Assembly (NCBI RefSeq): GCF_904066215.1
Contig: NZ_LR880474.1
Location: 1,550,001-1,614,000 of the forward strand
DNA from: Microbacterium sp. Nx66
GTDB lineage: Bacteria; Actinomycetota; Actinomycetes; Actinomycetales; Microbacteriaceae
Direction of reading: 5' to 3'
DNA: 64,000 nt
Within the stretch, counting starts at the first letter, position 1; each line of letters starts with the position of its first letter. The position numbers and the translations under genes are program-made. The notes below the pieces were generated by a model. That model did no database searches, was not told where the DNA came from, and was given only the letters and a program-made list of their open reading frames with translations. Positions 34,032 to 43,206 of this stretch are shown here, one piece after another.

Positions 34032-35399
34032 ATGACGACACCCGTGCGCGACGCTCTCTCCGACGACGTCCCCGCGCTGACCGGAGACGTCCTCGCCATC
34101 CGCGGAGGCCGTCCGCTGCGCGGACGCGTCGACGTCAAGGGCGCGAAGAACCTCGCCACCAAGGCGATGGTCGCGTCTCTGCTCGGGGAGACCACGAGCG
34201 TCCTGCGCGACGTGCCGGCCATCAGCGACGTCGCCGTGGTGCGCTCGCTGCTCGAGGTGCACGGCGTCCGCGTGTCGGAGGGTGACGAGCCCGGCTCCCT
34301 GGTGTTCGACCCCAGCGACGTCGAGTCGGCCCACTTCGAGGAGATCGACGCGCATGCGGGCGCCTCCCGGATCCCGATCCTGTTCTGCGGTCCGCTCCTG
34401 CACCGCCTCGGCCAGGCGTTCATCCCCGACCTCGGCGGCTGCCGCATCGGCGACCGGCCGATCGACTTCCACCTGGACGCGCTGCGGAAGTTCGGCGCGG
34501 TCGTCGAGAAGCTCCCCAGCGGCATCCGCCTCTCGACCGGCGGGGCCCGTCTGCACGGTGCCAACATCCACCTCCCGTACCCGAGCGTCGGCGCCACGGA
34601 GCAGGTGCTCCTCACCGCTGTACGGGCGGAGGGCATCACCGAGCTGCGCAACGCGGCGATCGAGCCCGAGATCATGGACCTCATCGCCGTCCTGCAGAAG
34701 ATGGGCGCGATCATCTCCTACGAGCCCAACCGCGTCATCCTCATCGAGGGCGTCGAGAAGCTCCGCGGCTACGACCACCGGTCGATCTTCGATCGCAACG
34801 AGGCGGCCTCGTGGGCCTCGGCCGCTCTGGCCACCGACGGCGAGATCTTCGTCGGCGGCGCGAAGCAGCAGGAGATGCTCACCTTCCTCAACGTCTTCCG
34901 GAAGGCGGGCGGCTGGTTCGACATCCAGGAGGACGGCATCCTCTTCCGTCGCGACGGCGACATCAAGCCGGTCGTGATCGAGACCGACGTGCACCCCGGC
35001 TTCATGACCGACTGGCAGCAGCCGCTCGTGGTCGCGCTCACCCAGGCGCACGGCCGCTCCGTCGTGCACGAGACCGTGTACGAGAACCGCATGGGCTTCA
35101 CCGAGGCGCTCGTCAAGATGGGCGCCGACATCGTCGTGCACCCGCGCGGGCTGCAGGACGGCCCGCGGCGCGTGCCGCGTCGTGACCTGGAGCAGGCCGC
35201 CGTCATCACGGGCCCGACGCCGCTCCACGGCGCCGACATCGTCGTCCCCGATCTGCGCGGCGGCTACAGCCACGTGATCGCGGCGCTGACGGCCACGGGC
35301 GAGTCGAAGGTGTCGGGGGTCGACATCCTGAGCCGCGGATACGAGAAGTTCCTCGCCAAGCTCGACGCGCTCGGCGCCGACTTCGACGTCATCCGGTGA
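34032..35399 (+). CDS. murA: UDP-N-acetylglucosamine 1-carboxyvinyltransferase
   Basis: This 455-residue cytoplasmic enzyme adds enolpyruvate from PEP to UDP-GlcNAc, the first committed step of peptidoglycan synthesis. It begins with RPLRGRVDVKGAKNLATKAM (conserved Lys/Asn site), has the catalytic loop LGGCRIG with Cys137, and FDRNEAASWA, DVHPGFMTDWQQP and YENRMGF further on. The Cys suggests fosfomycin sensitivity, unlike the Cys-to-Asp form of mycobacteria. It is slightly longer at the N-terminus than most MurA. ATG 34032 has GAGG a few nt upstream. plsC overlaps its stop. Confidence 0.95.
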   Translation: MTTPVRDALSDDVPALTGDVLAIRGGRPLRGRVDVKGAKNLATKAMVASLLGETTSVLRDVPAISDVAVVRSLLEVHGVRVSEGDEPGSLVFDPSDVESAHFEEIDAHAGASRIPILFCGPLLHRLGQAFIPDLGGCRIGDRPIDFHLDALRKFGAVVEKLPSGIRLSTGGARLHGANIHLPYPSVGATEQVLLTAVRAEGITELRNAAIEPEIMDLIAVLQKMGAIISYEPNRVILIEGVEKLRGYDHRSIFDRNEAASWASAALATDGEIFVGGAKQQEMLTFLNVFRKAGGWFDIQEDGILFRRDGDIKPVVIETDVHPGFMTDWQQPLVVALTQAHGRSVVHETVYENRMGFTEALVKMGADIVVHPRGLQDGPRRVPRRDLEQAAVITGPTPLHGADIVVPDLRGGYSHVIAALTATGESKVSGVDILSRGYEKFLAKLDALGADFDVIR

Positions 35400-36160
35400 G
35401 CCCGATGGCGTCCCGGTCTCCGGAGAAGACGCGTCCGAGCGTCTTCTGGCCGCTCGCGGCGATCGTCGTCCCGGTGGTGTCGCTGATCGCGAAGATCCGG
35501 ATCGTCGGTGCGGAGAAGCTGCCGCGCGAGGGCTCATTCGTCCTCGCGCCGAACCACTACTCGGAGTTCGATCCGCTGATCGTCGCCATGGCGGTCTGGC
35601 GGATCGGGCGCGCCCCGCGGTTCATGGCCAAGGAGAGCCTCTTCCGGGTGCCCGTGCTCGGATGGTTCCTGCGCAAGACGGGGATGATCCCGGTCGCGCG
35701 CACGTCCTCGGCGTCCTCCGCGAAGCAGACGATGGCCCAGTCGGCGGCTCTCGTGGAGCACGGTCGCGGTGTCATCGTGTACCCGGAGGGCACGCTCACC
35801 CGAGACCCCGACATGTGGCCGATGCGCGGCAAGTCGGGAGCGGTGCGGCTCGCCCTCGCCGACGGCATCCCGCTGATCCCGATGGCCCAGTGGGGGACTC
35901 AGGCGATCATGGGCCGCTACCAGAAGGGGCTCAGCCTCTGGCCGCTCCGGAAGCCCGTCACCGTGATCATCGGCGACCCCGTCGACGTGTCCGACCTCCG
36001 CGGTCGCGCCGGCGAGCCGGCGGCGCTGACGGAGGCCACCAACCGCCTCATGAACGCGATCACCGCGCTGCTGGAGCAGGTGCGCGGCGAGAAGGCCCCC
36101 GCGGAGCGCTGGAATCCGGCGAGCCACGGCCAGAAGGAGACCGGACGCCTTGACCCCTAA
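35396..36160 (+). CDS. plsC: 1-acyl-sn-glycerol-3-phosphate acyltransferase
   Basis: This 254-residue membrane-associated enzyme acylates lysophosphatidic acid to phosphatidic acid. It carries the HX4D active site in APNHYSEFDPL (His54, Asp59), the substrate-binding FxxR-like MAKESLFRVPVLGWFL, YPEGTLT (the EGT motif) and IPLIPMAQWG. One hydrophobic helix is near the N-terminus (about 17-34). The start is GTG 35396, overlapping the murA stop (GTGA); ATG 35405 is an in-frame alternative. gpsA, giving its glycerol-3-phosphate precursor, overlaps its 3' end by 11 nt. Confidence 0.92.
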   Translation: MSPMASRSPEKTRPSVFWPLAAIVVPVVSLIAKIRIVGAEKLPREGSFVLAPNHYSEFDPLIVAMAVWRIGRAPRFMAKESLFRVPVLGWFLRKTGMIPVARTSSASSAKQTMAQSAALVEHGRGVIVYPEGTLTRDPDMWPMRGKSGAVRLALADGIPLIPMAQWGTQAIMGRYQKGLSLWPLRKPVTVIIGDPVDVSDLRGRAGEPAALTEATNRLMNAITALLEQVRGEKAPAERWNPASHGQKETGRLDP

Positions 36161-37289
36161 GAGAACCGCGCCGGCCGGACCCCGCGTCGCCGTGATCGGC
36201 GCCGGCAGCTGGGGCACCACGTTCGGCAAGATCCTCGCCGACGGCGGCGCTCACGTGACGATGTGGGCGCGCCGTGCGGAGCTGGCGCACGAGATCCATG
36301 AGGCGAAGCGCAACTCGCGCTACCTGCCCGGCATCAACCTGCCCCGCACGATGGCGGCCACGCATGAGCTGGCGACCGCCCTCGAGGGCGTCGACCAGGT
36401 CTACCTGTCCGTGCCGAGTCAGTCGCTGCGGGAGAACCTCAAGGCGCTGCGCCCGCTGATCGCTTCGGGCGACGCGAAGATCGTCAGCCTCATGAAGGGC
36501 GTCGAGCGTGGCACCGGACTGCGCATGAGCCAGGTGATCCAGCAGGAGCTGCAGTGCGATCCCGACCGGGTCGCCGTCGCCTCCGGTCCCAACCTCGCGC
36601 TGGAGATCGCGCGGGAGCAACCGACCGCGGCCGTGATCTCGTCGCGCAGCCAGGAGACGGCGGACGTCGTGGCCCGCGCCGCGCGCAACTCCTACTTCCG
36701 CACGTTCGTGAACACCGACGTCATCGGCACGGAGTTCGGCGGGGTGCTCAAGAACCTCATCGCCGTCGCCATCGGGATCGTCGACGGCGTGGGCTACGGC
36801 GAGAACACGAAGGCCTCGATCATCACCCGCGGCCTCGTCGAGATGACCGACTTCGCGGTGGCGAACGGTGCCCAGCCGGAGACCCTGCAGGGACTGGCGG
36901 GGCTCGGCGACCTCATCGCGACGTGTCAGTCGCCGCTGAGCCGCAACAACACCGCCGGGCGGCTGCTCGGACAGGGATACAGCTTCCAGGATGTGGTGAA
37001 GCAGATGCAGCAGACCGCGGAGGGTCTGGCCTCGGTCGCCCCCGTGCTGCAGCTCGCCCGCGAAGCCGATGTGCACATGCCGATCGTGGAGCAGGTGAAG
37101 ATGGTGCTCGACGGCAAGATGGATCCCCGGGACATCGCCCCGCATCTGACGACGGACGACGACACCCCGCAGGGGGAGAGGACCAACCATGGACAAGCAG
37201 ACGGTGGTGGTGCTCTTCGGAGGGCGCTCCAGCGAGCATTCGATCAGTTCCGCAACGGCGGGGGGAGTGCTGGGCGCGATCGATCGTGA
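36150..37289 (+). CDS. gpsA: Glycerol-3-phosphate dehydrogenase [NAD(P)+]
   Basis: This enzyme reduces dihydroxyacetone phosphate to glycerol 3-phosphate for phospholipids. It has the dinucleotide motif VIGAGSWGTTF (about 15-25), VASGPNLALEIA, the catalytic lysine in GVLKNLIAVA, YGENTKASIITRGLVEM and LAGLGDLIATC. The start is TTG 36150 with AAGGAG 10 nt upstream; no ATG or GTG is better placed. At 379 residues it is longer than the usual 330-345, and its last 34 codons overlap the start of ddl by 101 nt in another frame. The polar, low-complexity tail looks non-essential. Confidence 0.94.
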   Translation: MTPKRTAPAGPRVAVIGAGSWGTTFGKILADGGAHVTMWARRAELAHEIHEAKRNSRYLPGINLPRTMAATHELATALEGVDQVYLSVPSQSLRENLKALRPLIASGDAKIVSLMKGVERGTGLRMSQVIQQELQCDPDRVAVASGPNLALEIAREQPTAAVISSRSQETADVVARAARNSYFRTFVNTDVIGTEFGGVLKNLIAVAIGIVDGVGYGENTKASIITRGLVEMTDFAVANGAQPETLQGLAGLGDLIATCQSPLSRNNTAGRLLGQGYSFQDVVKQMQQTAEGLASVAPVLQLAREADVHMPIVEQVKMVLDGKMDPRDIAPHLTTDDDTPQGERTNHGQADGGGALRRALQRAFDQFRNGGGSAGRDRS

Positions 37290-38271
37290 CCGGTATGCCG
37301 TGATCCCGGTGGGGATCACCCGCGAGGGCGCCTTCGTCCTGGAGGACGACGATCCGGCGAAGTTCCCGCTGGACGCCGCGCACCTGCCCGAGGTCGTGGA
37401 CAACGGCACCCGGGTGCTCTGGCCGGAGCCCGGCGGCGACCGCACTCTGCGCGTCGTGCACCCCAGCGGCGCGACCGAGGGGCTGGGCGAGATCGACGTG
37501 GTCCTGCCGATCCTGCACGGACCCCACGGCGAGGACGGCACCATCCAGGGCTACTTCGACACGCTCGAAGTGCCCTATGCCGGCGGCGGCGTGCTCGACT
37601 CGGCGCTGTGCATGGACAAGCACTTCATGAAGATCGCGCTGCGGGCCGCCGGCATCTCGGTGGCACCGGGCGTGACCGTGCGCCGCCGCGAGTGGGACGT
37701 CGACCCTGCGGCCGTGCGCCGCCGTGCTGTCGAGCTCGGCCTGCCCGTCTTCGTCAAGCCGGCGCGCGCCGGATCGAGCGTCGGCGTCTCGAAGGTGACG
37801 GCTCCGGAGGAACTCGATGCCGCCCTCGCCATCGCCTTCGCCGAGGACGACAAGGTCCTCATCGAGGCCGGGATCACCGGGCGGGAGATCGAGGTCGCGG
37901 TCCTGGAGACCGCCGACGGCGTCCGCGCCTCCCTTCCGGGGGAGATCGTGCTGACCGACCGCGGCTTCTACGACTTCGAGGGCAAGTACCTCGGTGGCGA
38001 CGGCGTCGATGTGGTGTGCCCCGCGGAGCTGAGCGAGGCGGAGGTGGCGGCCGTCCAGGAAGCCGGCGTGCGTGCCTTCCAGGCGGTGGACGGTCGTGGC
38101 CTCGCCCGCGTCGACATGTTCCTCACCCCGGACGGCGAGCTCGTCGTCAACGAGCTCAACACCATGCCCGGATTCACGCCCATCTCGATGTTCCCGAAGT
38201 GCTGGGTCGCGTCAGGGCTGAGCTACGGCGATCTCATCACCGAACTGGTCGAGGCGGGTCTGCGCCGCTGA
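37189..38271 (+). CDS. ddl: D-alanine-D-alanine ligase
   Basis: This 360-residue ATP-grasp enzyme joins two D-alanines for peptidoglycan. The N-terminal FGGRSSEHSISSATA binds the first D-Ala, LPILHGPHGEDGTIQGYFDT is conserved in all Ddl, FVKPARAGSSVGVSKV is the ATP-grasp P-loop, and DMFLTPDGELVVNELNTMPG carries the Mg-binding residues. The ATG has GAGAGGA upstream and lies inside the gpsA tail. Located with murA it forms a cell-envelope cluster. Confidence 0.96.
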   Translation: MDKQTVVVLFGGRSSEHSISSATAGGVLGAIDRDRYAVIPVGITREGAFVLEDDDPAKFPLDAAHLPEVVDNGTRVLWPEPGGDRTLRVVHPSGATEGLGEIDVVLPILHGPHGEDGTIQGYFDTLEVPYAGGGVLDSALCMDKHFMKIALRAAGISVAPGVTVRRREWDVDPAAVRRRAVELGLPVFVKPARAGSSVGVSKVTAPEELDAALAIAFAEDDKVLIEAGITGREIEVAVLETADGVRASLPGEIVLTDRGFYDFEGKYLGGDGVDVVCPAELSEAEVAAVQEAGVRAFQAVDGRGLARVDMFLTPDGELVVNELNTMPGFTPISMFPKCWVASGLSYGDLITELVEAGLRR

Positions 38272-38293
38272 CATCGGCGTTCCCTGCGGGCGC

Positions 38294-38776
38294 TCAGCTC
38301 GCGGGGAACTCCACCCGGTCCGTGCACTGCGCGGTGGCCGGTGCGAGTCCGGACTGGATGTTCGACGAGAGGCTGTCGACGATCGACTGGAAGTCGACCT
38401 GCTCGCCGCGGCGGATGATGACCTCGATGGCCGGCTCCCGACCGTAGGTGACGAGGCGCTGGCGCTCGTCTTCCTGCTCCAGGACCAACCAGTCGACGCC
38501 ACCGAGGGTGGTGCAGACGAGGTCGGACGGGGCGGGGGGCTCCACGCCGCAACGCAGGACGACCGTGGGATCGCCCCACGCGCCTGTCGCCTGCGCGTCG
38601 GTCCACACCCGCTCGTAGCCGCCGACGGTGTCCGGCAGGAGCACGGAGACGTTCGCGCAGGCCGGGTCGTTCGCGTCCTCCGCAGGCTCGAGGTGCACGG
38701 TGGTGGAGCATCCGGCGAGTCCGGCGGCGAGGGCGATCGACCCCGCGACGGCAGCGAGGCGGCGGGAACGAAGCAT
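38294..38776 (-). CDS. DUF3515 lipoprotein
   Basis: This 160-residue secreted protein has a lipoprotein signal peptide: basic start MLRSRR, hydrophobic core and lipobox LAGC with the lipidated Cys at about 23. The mature part resembles DUF3515, a small actinobacterial family often found next to ddl and thiL, as here. Three further cysteines may form disulfides. The gene is convergent with ddl. The start is 6 nt after TAGCCT on the minus strand (leaderless), back to back with thiL. Function is unknown. Confidence 0.82.
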   Translation of the reverse strand: MLRSRRLAAVAGSIALAAGLAGCSTTVHLEPAEDANDPACANVSVLLPDTVGGYERVWTDAQATGAWGDPTVVLRCGVEPPAPSDLVCTTLGGVDWLVLEQEDERQRLVTYGREPAIEVIIRRGEQVDFQSIVDSLSSNIQSGLAPATAQCTDRVEFPAS

Positions 38777-38782
38777 GCATCC

Positions 38783-38792
38783 AGGCTACCTT
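38783..38792. promoter_or_regulatory. Overlapping divergent -10 boxes for DUF3515 and thiL
   Basis: On the minus strand TAGCCT (38788-38783) and on the plus strand TACCTT (38787-38792) share the TA step at 38787-38788. Start codons follow at 6 nt and 7 nt. Only 23 bp separate the two start codons. Confidence 0.55.
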
Positions 38793-38799
38793 TGACGAC

Positions 38800-39795
38800 A
38801 TGCCCTCCCGACCCGACTCCGACGATCCGCGCCTGGGAGATCTCTCGGAGGGCCGCATCCTCCGCGCCATCCTCCAGCGCACCGCGCCCGCCGCGCACAC
38901 GCTCCTCGGGCCGGGTGACGACGCCGCCGTCATCGCGGCTCCCTCCGCCTCCGTCGTCGCGACGACCGACACCCTCGTGCACGGGCCGGACTTCCGCCTC
39001 GCCTGGACGAGCGGCTACGACCTCGGGTGGAAGGCGGCGGCGGTCAACCTCGCCGACATCGCCGCCATGGGCGCGCGTCCCACCGCCCTGCTCGTGGCTC
39101 TCGCCGTGCCGCGTGAGCTCCGGTTGTCCTTCGTGGAGCGCCTGGCTGACGGCTTCCGCGAGGCCTGCGCGGCGCTCGCCCCCGGGTGCGCGGTCGTCGG
39201 CGGCGACCTCACGGTGTCCGAGGTGCTCACGGTCGCCGTGACGGCACTGGGCGACCTCGAAGGCCGCCCTCCGGTGACCAGGGCGGGGGCGCGACCGGGC
39301 GACGTCGTCGCCGTGGCGGGGGAGCTGGGCCATGCCGCGCACGGACTGGCGGTGCTGTTCGGACGCTTCCGGGACGGCGAGACGCCGGTGCCGGTCGATC
39401 CTCCGGCCCTCGCGGCGGGGGAGAGCGCCGCGGTCGCCGCGCAGCTGCGACCATCCCCGCCCATCGGCCTCGGCGTCGCCGCGGCGGCCGCCGGCGCGAC
39501 CGCGATGATGGACGTCTCGGACGGCCTCGCCCTCGATGCGCGTCGCCTTGCGGAGGCCTCCGGCGTCACCCTCGCGCTGGACGGCGCGGCGCTCGGTGCG
39601 AACCCGGAGCGGGCGCTCGCGGGCGGTGAGGACCATGCGCTGCTCGCGACGTTCCCGGACGGCGTGCTGCCGCCGGGGTTCCGCGCGATCGGTGTCGTGC
39701 GGTCGCGCGGCGACGAGGACCTGCTCTGCGACGACCGTCCTGTGGATGTGAGCGGCTGGGATCCCTACCGGGACTGGGACTCCGTCTCCGGCTGA
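38800..39795 (+). CDS. thiL: Thiamine-monophosphate kinase
   Basis: This 331-residue PurM/AIR synthase-fold kinase phosphorylates thiamine monophosphate to thiamine diphosphate. It shows LGPGDDAAVI (about 36-45), the dinucleotide-binding DLGWKAAAVNLADIAAMGA (about 74-92), VVGGDLT and MMDVSDGLALDARRLAEASGV, all metal/ATP sites of ThiL. The start is 7 nt after TACCTT, so the mRNA is leaderless. Its 3' end overlaps the convergent rsmD gene by 31 bp. Confidence 0.92.
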   Translation: MPSRPDSDDPRLGDLSEGRILRAILQRTAPAAHTLLGPGDDAAVIAAPSASVVATTDTLVHGPDFRLAWTSGYDLGWKAAAVNLADIAAMGARPTALLVALAVPRELRLSFVERLADGFREACAALAPGCAVVGGDLTVSEVLTVAVTALGDLEGRPPVTRAGARPGDVVAVAGELGHAAHGLAVLFGRFRDGETPVPVDPPALAAGESAAVAAQLRPSPPIGLGVAAAAAGATAMMDVSDGLALDARRLAEASGVTLALDGAALGANPERALAGGEDHALLATFPDGVLPPGFRAIGVVRSRGDEDLLCDDRPVDVSGWDPYRDWDSVSG

Positions 39796-40379
39796 ACGGT
39801 CGCGGACGCCGGCTCGTCGCGGTCCGGCTCGGCCCACCAGAGGGTGGTGTCGCCGTAGGTCTTCTCCCGGAACACGCGGAGCCCGGCCGCCGTGAAGTCG
39901 GGGGTCGGGGAACGGCGGGCACGCTCGACGACCACGACGGCGTCGTCGCTGAGCAGTGGAGCGAGGGCGGCCAGGTCACCGTCCATCGCCTCGTCGTCGA
40001 TGTCGTACGGCGGATCCGTGAACACGAGGTCGTACGACCCGGACGCTCGGCCGAGGAACGCCCGGACGGTCGCCTCCTGGACCTGCGCGGACGCGGCGCC
40101 GGACGCCTTCGTCACTGCCGCGACGTTGCGGCGTACGACGGCTGCCGCCTGCCGGTTGCGCTCCACGAGGTCGGCGCTTCGGGCGCCGCGGCTCAGGGCC
40201 TCGAGCCCGAGCGCGCCGGAGCCCGCGTAGAGGTCGAGCACCCTGGCACCCGCGATCGCGTCGAGCGACTCCAGGGCGCCGAACAGCGACTCGCGCACGC
40301 GATCGCTCGTCGGCCGTGTCCCGGCACCGGGGACGTCGAGCCGGGTGCCGCGTGCCGTTCCGGCGATGATCCTCGTCAC
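39765..40379 (-). CDS. rsmD: 16S rRNA (guanine(966)-N2)-methyltransferase
   Basis: This 204-residue SAM enzyme methylates G966 of 16S rRNA. It starts VTRIIAGTARGTRLDVPG and has TRPTSDRVRESLFGAL (about 26-41), motif I VLDLYAGSGALGLEALSRGA (about 49-68) and the catalytic DPPYD in LVFTDPPYD. GTG 40379 lies 6 nt after TATCGT on the minus strand (leaderless). The last 31 bp overlap thiL. It is divergent from recG with 60 bp between the starts. The family usually neighbours coaD, which here lies just beyond recG. Confidence 0.92.
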   Translation of the reverse strand: MTRIIAGTARGTRLDVPGAGTRPTSDRVRESLFGALESLDAIAGARVLDLYAGSGALGLEALSRGARSADLVERNRQAAAVVRRNVAAVTKASGAASAQVQEATVRAFLGRASGSYDLVFTDPPYDIDDEAMDGDLAALAPLLSDDAVVVVERARRSPTPDFTAAGLRVFREKTYGDTTLWWAEPDRDEPASATVQPETESQSR

Positions 40380-40385
40380 CCGTTC

Positions 40386-40391
40386 ACGATA
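40386..40391 (-). promoter_or_regulatory. -10 box (TATCGT) of leaderless rsmD
   Basis: On the minus strand TATCGT is followed by 6 nt and GTG 40379. Confidence 0.45.
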
Positions 40392-40427
40392 CGACAGGGC
40401 GCGGGCGGTCGTGTCCGTGCGGTTCCC

Positions 40428-40433
40428 TAGACT
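40428..40433 (+). promoter_or_regulatory. -10 box (TAGACT) of leaderless recG
   Basis: TAGACT, 6 nt, ATG 40440, no ribosome-binding site. Confidence 0.5.
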
Positions 40434-40439
40434 CGGAGC

Positions 40440-42614
40440 ATGTCGCTCACGCTCGAATCCTCGCTGGAGGAGGCCCTCGGTGCGGCGTCGGCCAAGACGC
40501 TCGACCGCGCCTTCGGCATGAAGACCGTCGGCGATCTGCTCGCGCACTATCCGCGTCGGTACGCCGACCCCGGCGAGCTCACCCCCATCCGCGACCTCCC
40601 CATCGGAGAGACCGTCACCATCGTCGCGGAGGTCCTCTCGTCGAGCTTCCGTCGGATGCGCAACCGGCCGGGAGCCATGGTCGACGTCGTCATCGGCGAC
40701 GGCGTCGGTCGCATGTCGTTGACCTTCTTCGCGAAGAACGTCGGCGCAGCGGAATGGCGCTCCAAGGATCTGGCGGTCGGACGCCGTGGCGTGTTCTCCG
40801 GCAAGGTCGGCGAATTCAACGGGATGACCCAGTTCGCCCACCCGGAGTACGAACTGTTCGACGACGAGGACGCGGCGCGGCGGCGTGCCGATGCCAGGGC
40901 GGCCGTGCCGATCCCGATCTACCCGGCCACCTCCGCGATCCAGACGTGGCAGATCGCCCGGCTCGTCGGTCGTGTCCTGGACGACCTCCCGACCGTGCCG
41001 GACCCGCTGACCCCGGAGATCCGCACCCGCGAGGAGCTGCTGACGGCGCGGGAGGCGCTGGAGGCGATCCACCGCCCGCGCTCCCGCAACGACATCGATC
41101 CCGCGGTGCGCACATTGCGCATGCACGAGGCGCTGACCCTGCAGACGGCCCTGCTCCAGCAGCGTGACGCGGTGCGGGCTCTGGCCGCCACCTCGCGGCC
41201 GGCGACCCCAGGCGGCCTCCTGGAACGCTTCGACGCCGCCCTGCCCTATACGCTCACGCCCGACCAGGAGACGGTCGGTGCGCAGATCGCAGACGACCTC
41301 GTCGGCTCCTGGCCGATGAACCGACTGGTGCAGGGCGAGGTCGGTTCGGGAAAGACGCTGGTGGCCCTGCGGGCGATGCTGCAGGTCGCCGAGAGCGGGG
41401 GACAGGCGGCTCTGATCGCGCCGACGGAGGTCCTCGCGGGGCAGCATCTGCGTTCGATCACGAAGATGCTCGGTCCGCAGCTCGCCCCCCTGCTGATGCC
41501 GACCCTGCTCACCGGGCAGATGCCGGCTGCCGACCGTCGCAAGGCCGCGCTGCGCGTCGCCTCCGGCCAGGCGCTGATCGTGGTCGGCACCCATGCGCTC
41601 CTCGGGGAGAAGACCACGTTCGCCGACCTCGGGCTGGTCGTGGTCGACGAGCAGCATCGGTTCGGGGTCGAGCAGCGGGAGGCGCTGCGTGCGAAGGGAT
41701 CCAGCCCGCACGCGCTCGTCCTCACCGCGACGCCCATCCCGCGGACGGTCGCGATGACGGTCTTCGGCGACCTCGACACCTCGGTCATCCGCACGATGCC
41801 GGCCGGCCGCGCCGGCATCGAGTCGTACGTCGCGCCGTTGGCCGAGCATCCCGGCTGGTTCAACCGGGTGTGGGAACGGGCAGCGGAGGAGATCGCGCAG
41901 GGCCGGCAGGTGTTCGCCGTCTGCGCGGCCATCGACACCGCAGCGAAGACGGCCGAGGCGGGGGAGCAGGCGCTGCTCGCCCCCGAGGGCGGCAAGGGCC
42001 CCCGCTGGGGCGTGGTCCAGCTCGACGAGGCCTTGGCCACCCATCCGACCCTCGGCGGGCTCCGGCGGGCGGTGCTCCACGGGAAGATGCCCTCCGAGGA
42101 GAAGGACGCCGTCATGCAGGCCTTCGCTCGCGGGGAGATCGACCTCCTCCTCGCGACGACCGTGATCGAGGTGGGCGTGGACGTCCCCAACGCCTCGACG
42201 ATGATCGTGCTGGACGCGGACCGCTTCGGGGTCTCCCAGCTGCACCAGCTCCGCGGTCGGGTGGGGCGAGGCGGCGTCCCGGGACTCTGCCTGCTTGTGA
42301 CCGAGGCCGAGGCCGGATCGGTGGCCCGTGAGCGTGTCGACGCGGTCGCCGCCACCCTCGACGGCTTCGCGCTGGCCGAGGTCGACCTCGAACTCCGCGG
42401 CGAGGGCGACGTGCTGGGCGCGGCACAGGCCGGCGTGCGGTCGTCCCTCAAGCTGCTGCGCGTCGTCAAGGACGCCGCCCTCATCACGCGGGCTCGCGAG
42501 CTCGCGGAGGACATCCTCGCCATCGACCCCGAGCTGGCGGCGCATCCCGGGCTCCGGGAGGCCATCGGACGGCGCGTCACCGACGAGGATCGCGCGGCGC
42601 TCGCGAAGAACTGA
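40440..42614 (+). CDS. recG: ATP-dependent DNA helicase RecG
   Basis: This 724-residue superfamily 2 helicase regresses stalled replication forks and processes branched DNA. An N-terminal wedge/OB domain (about 1-250) is followed by helicase motifs: Walker A GEVGSGKT (about 299-306), motif II DEQH (about 402-405), TATPIPRT, and the C-terminal helicase half with [17 protein letters not shown] and [11 protein letters not shown]. The C-terminal TRG-like segment ends the protein. Its start follows TAGACT by 6 nt. coaD follows after 31 bp with its own leaderless promoter. Confidence 0.96.
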   Translation: MSLTLESSLEEALGAASAKTLDRAFGMKTVGDLLAHYPRRYADPGELTPIRDLPIGETVTIVAEVLSSSFRRMRNRPGAMVDVVIGDGVGRMSLTFFAKNVGAAEWRSKDLAVGRRGVFSGKVGEFNGMTQFAHPEYELFDDEDAARRRADARAAVPIPIYPATSAIQTWQIARLVGRVLDDLPTVPDPLTPEIRTREELLTAREALEAIHRPRSRNDIDPAVRTLRMHEALTLQTALLQQRDAVRALAATSRPATPGGLLERFDAALPYTLTPDQETVGAQIADDLVGSWPMNRLVQGEVGSGKTLVALRAMLQVAESGGQAALIAPTEVLAGQHLRSITKMLGPQLAPLLMPTLLTGQMPAADRRKAALRVASGQALIVVGTHALLGEKTTFADLGLVVVDEQHRFGVEQREALRAKGSSPHALVLTATPIPRTVAMTVFGDLDTSVIRTMPAGRAGIESYVAPLAEHPGWFNRVWERAAEEIAQGRQVFAVCAAIDTAAKTAEAGEQALLAPEGGKGPRWGVVQLDEALATHPTLGGLRRAVLHGKMPSEEKDAVMQAFARGEIDLLLATTVIEVGVDVPNASTMIVLDADRFGVSQLHQLRGRVGRGGVPGLCLLVTEAEAGSVARERVDAVAATLDGFALAEVDLELRGEGDVLGAAQAGVRSSLKLLRVVKDAALITRARELAEDILAIDPELAAHPGLREAIGRRVTDEDRAALAKN

Positions 42615-42632
42615 TCGCCGTTCCGGGTGCCC

Positions 42633-42638
42633 TAGGCT
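42633..42638 (+). promoter_or_regulatory. -10 box (TAGGCT) of leaderless coaD
   Basis: TAGGCT, 7 nt, ATG 42646. Confidence 0.5.
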
Positions 42639-42645
42639 GGATGCC

Positions 42646-43143
42646 ATGAGCAGCCGGATCGCCGTCGTCCCGGGTTCCTTCGATCCGCCGACCCTGGGTC
42701 ACCTCGACGTGATCCGGCGTGCGGCCGCCCTCTACGACGAGCTGCACGTGCTCGTCGTGCACAACCCGGGCAAAGAGGCGATGCTGCCGATCGCGCAGCG
42801 GCTGGCACTCCTGGAGCGCTCGATCGCCGAGGACGGCATGGCGGGCGACATCGTCATCGGGTCCTGGAGCATGGGTCTGCTCGTCGACTACGCGCGCGAT
42901 GTGAACGCCGGCGTGCTCGTGAAGGGGATCCGCTCGCAGGTCGACGTGGCGTACGAGTCGCCGATGGCGATCGTCAACCGGCACCTCGCCGACATCGAGA
43001 CCGTCTTCCTGCTCCCCGACCCCGCGCATGCGATGGTCTCGAGCTCCCTGGTGCGGCAGGTCGCGAGCCTCGGTGGAGACGTGTCGCCGTTCGTGCCGCC
43101 GGCGGTCGCCTCGTTCCTCGACACCGGCGCGCGCGGGATCTGA
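42646..43143 (+). CDS. coaD: Pantetheine-phosphate adenylyltransferase
   Basis: This 165-residue nucleotidyltransferase makes dephospho-CoA from 4'-phosphopantetheine and ATP. It has [15 protein letters not shown] with the TxGH motif at 16-19, the conserved [13 protein letters not shown] (about 86-98), [15 protein letters not shown] and the C-terminal [17 protein letters not shown] that matches ISSTxxR. Length is exactly as in the family. ATG 42646 follows TAGGCT by 7 nt. Confidence 0.96.
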   Translation: MSSRIAVVPGSFDPPTLGHLDVIRRAAALYDELHVLVVHNPGKEAMLPIAQRLALLERSIAEDGMAGDIVIGSWSMGLLVDYARDVNAGVLVKGIRSQVDVAYESPMAIVNRHLADIETVFLLPDPAHAMVSSSLVRQVASLGGDVSPFVPPAVASFLDTGARGI

Positions 43144-43194
43144 TCCGCGTCCCGCTCCCGGCGGTCTCCCGGCCCTCCTCTCCGGTGACCCGGG

Positions 43195-43200
43195 TAGCAT
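43195..43200 (+). promoter_or_regulatory. -10 box (TAGCAT) of the DUF177-rpmF-rnc-mutM operon
   Basis: TAGCAT, 6 nt, GTG 43207, leaderless. Confidence 0.5.
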
Positions 43201-43206
43201 GGCGGG

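Noticed and set aside
39765..42647. One 960-codon reverse frame read as a single protein
   Set aside because: Only the last 205 codons (to 40379) match RsmD; the rest is antisense to recG and is a shadow.
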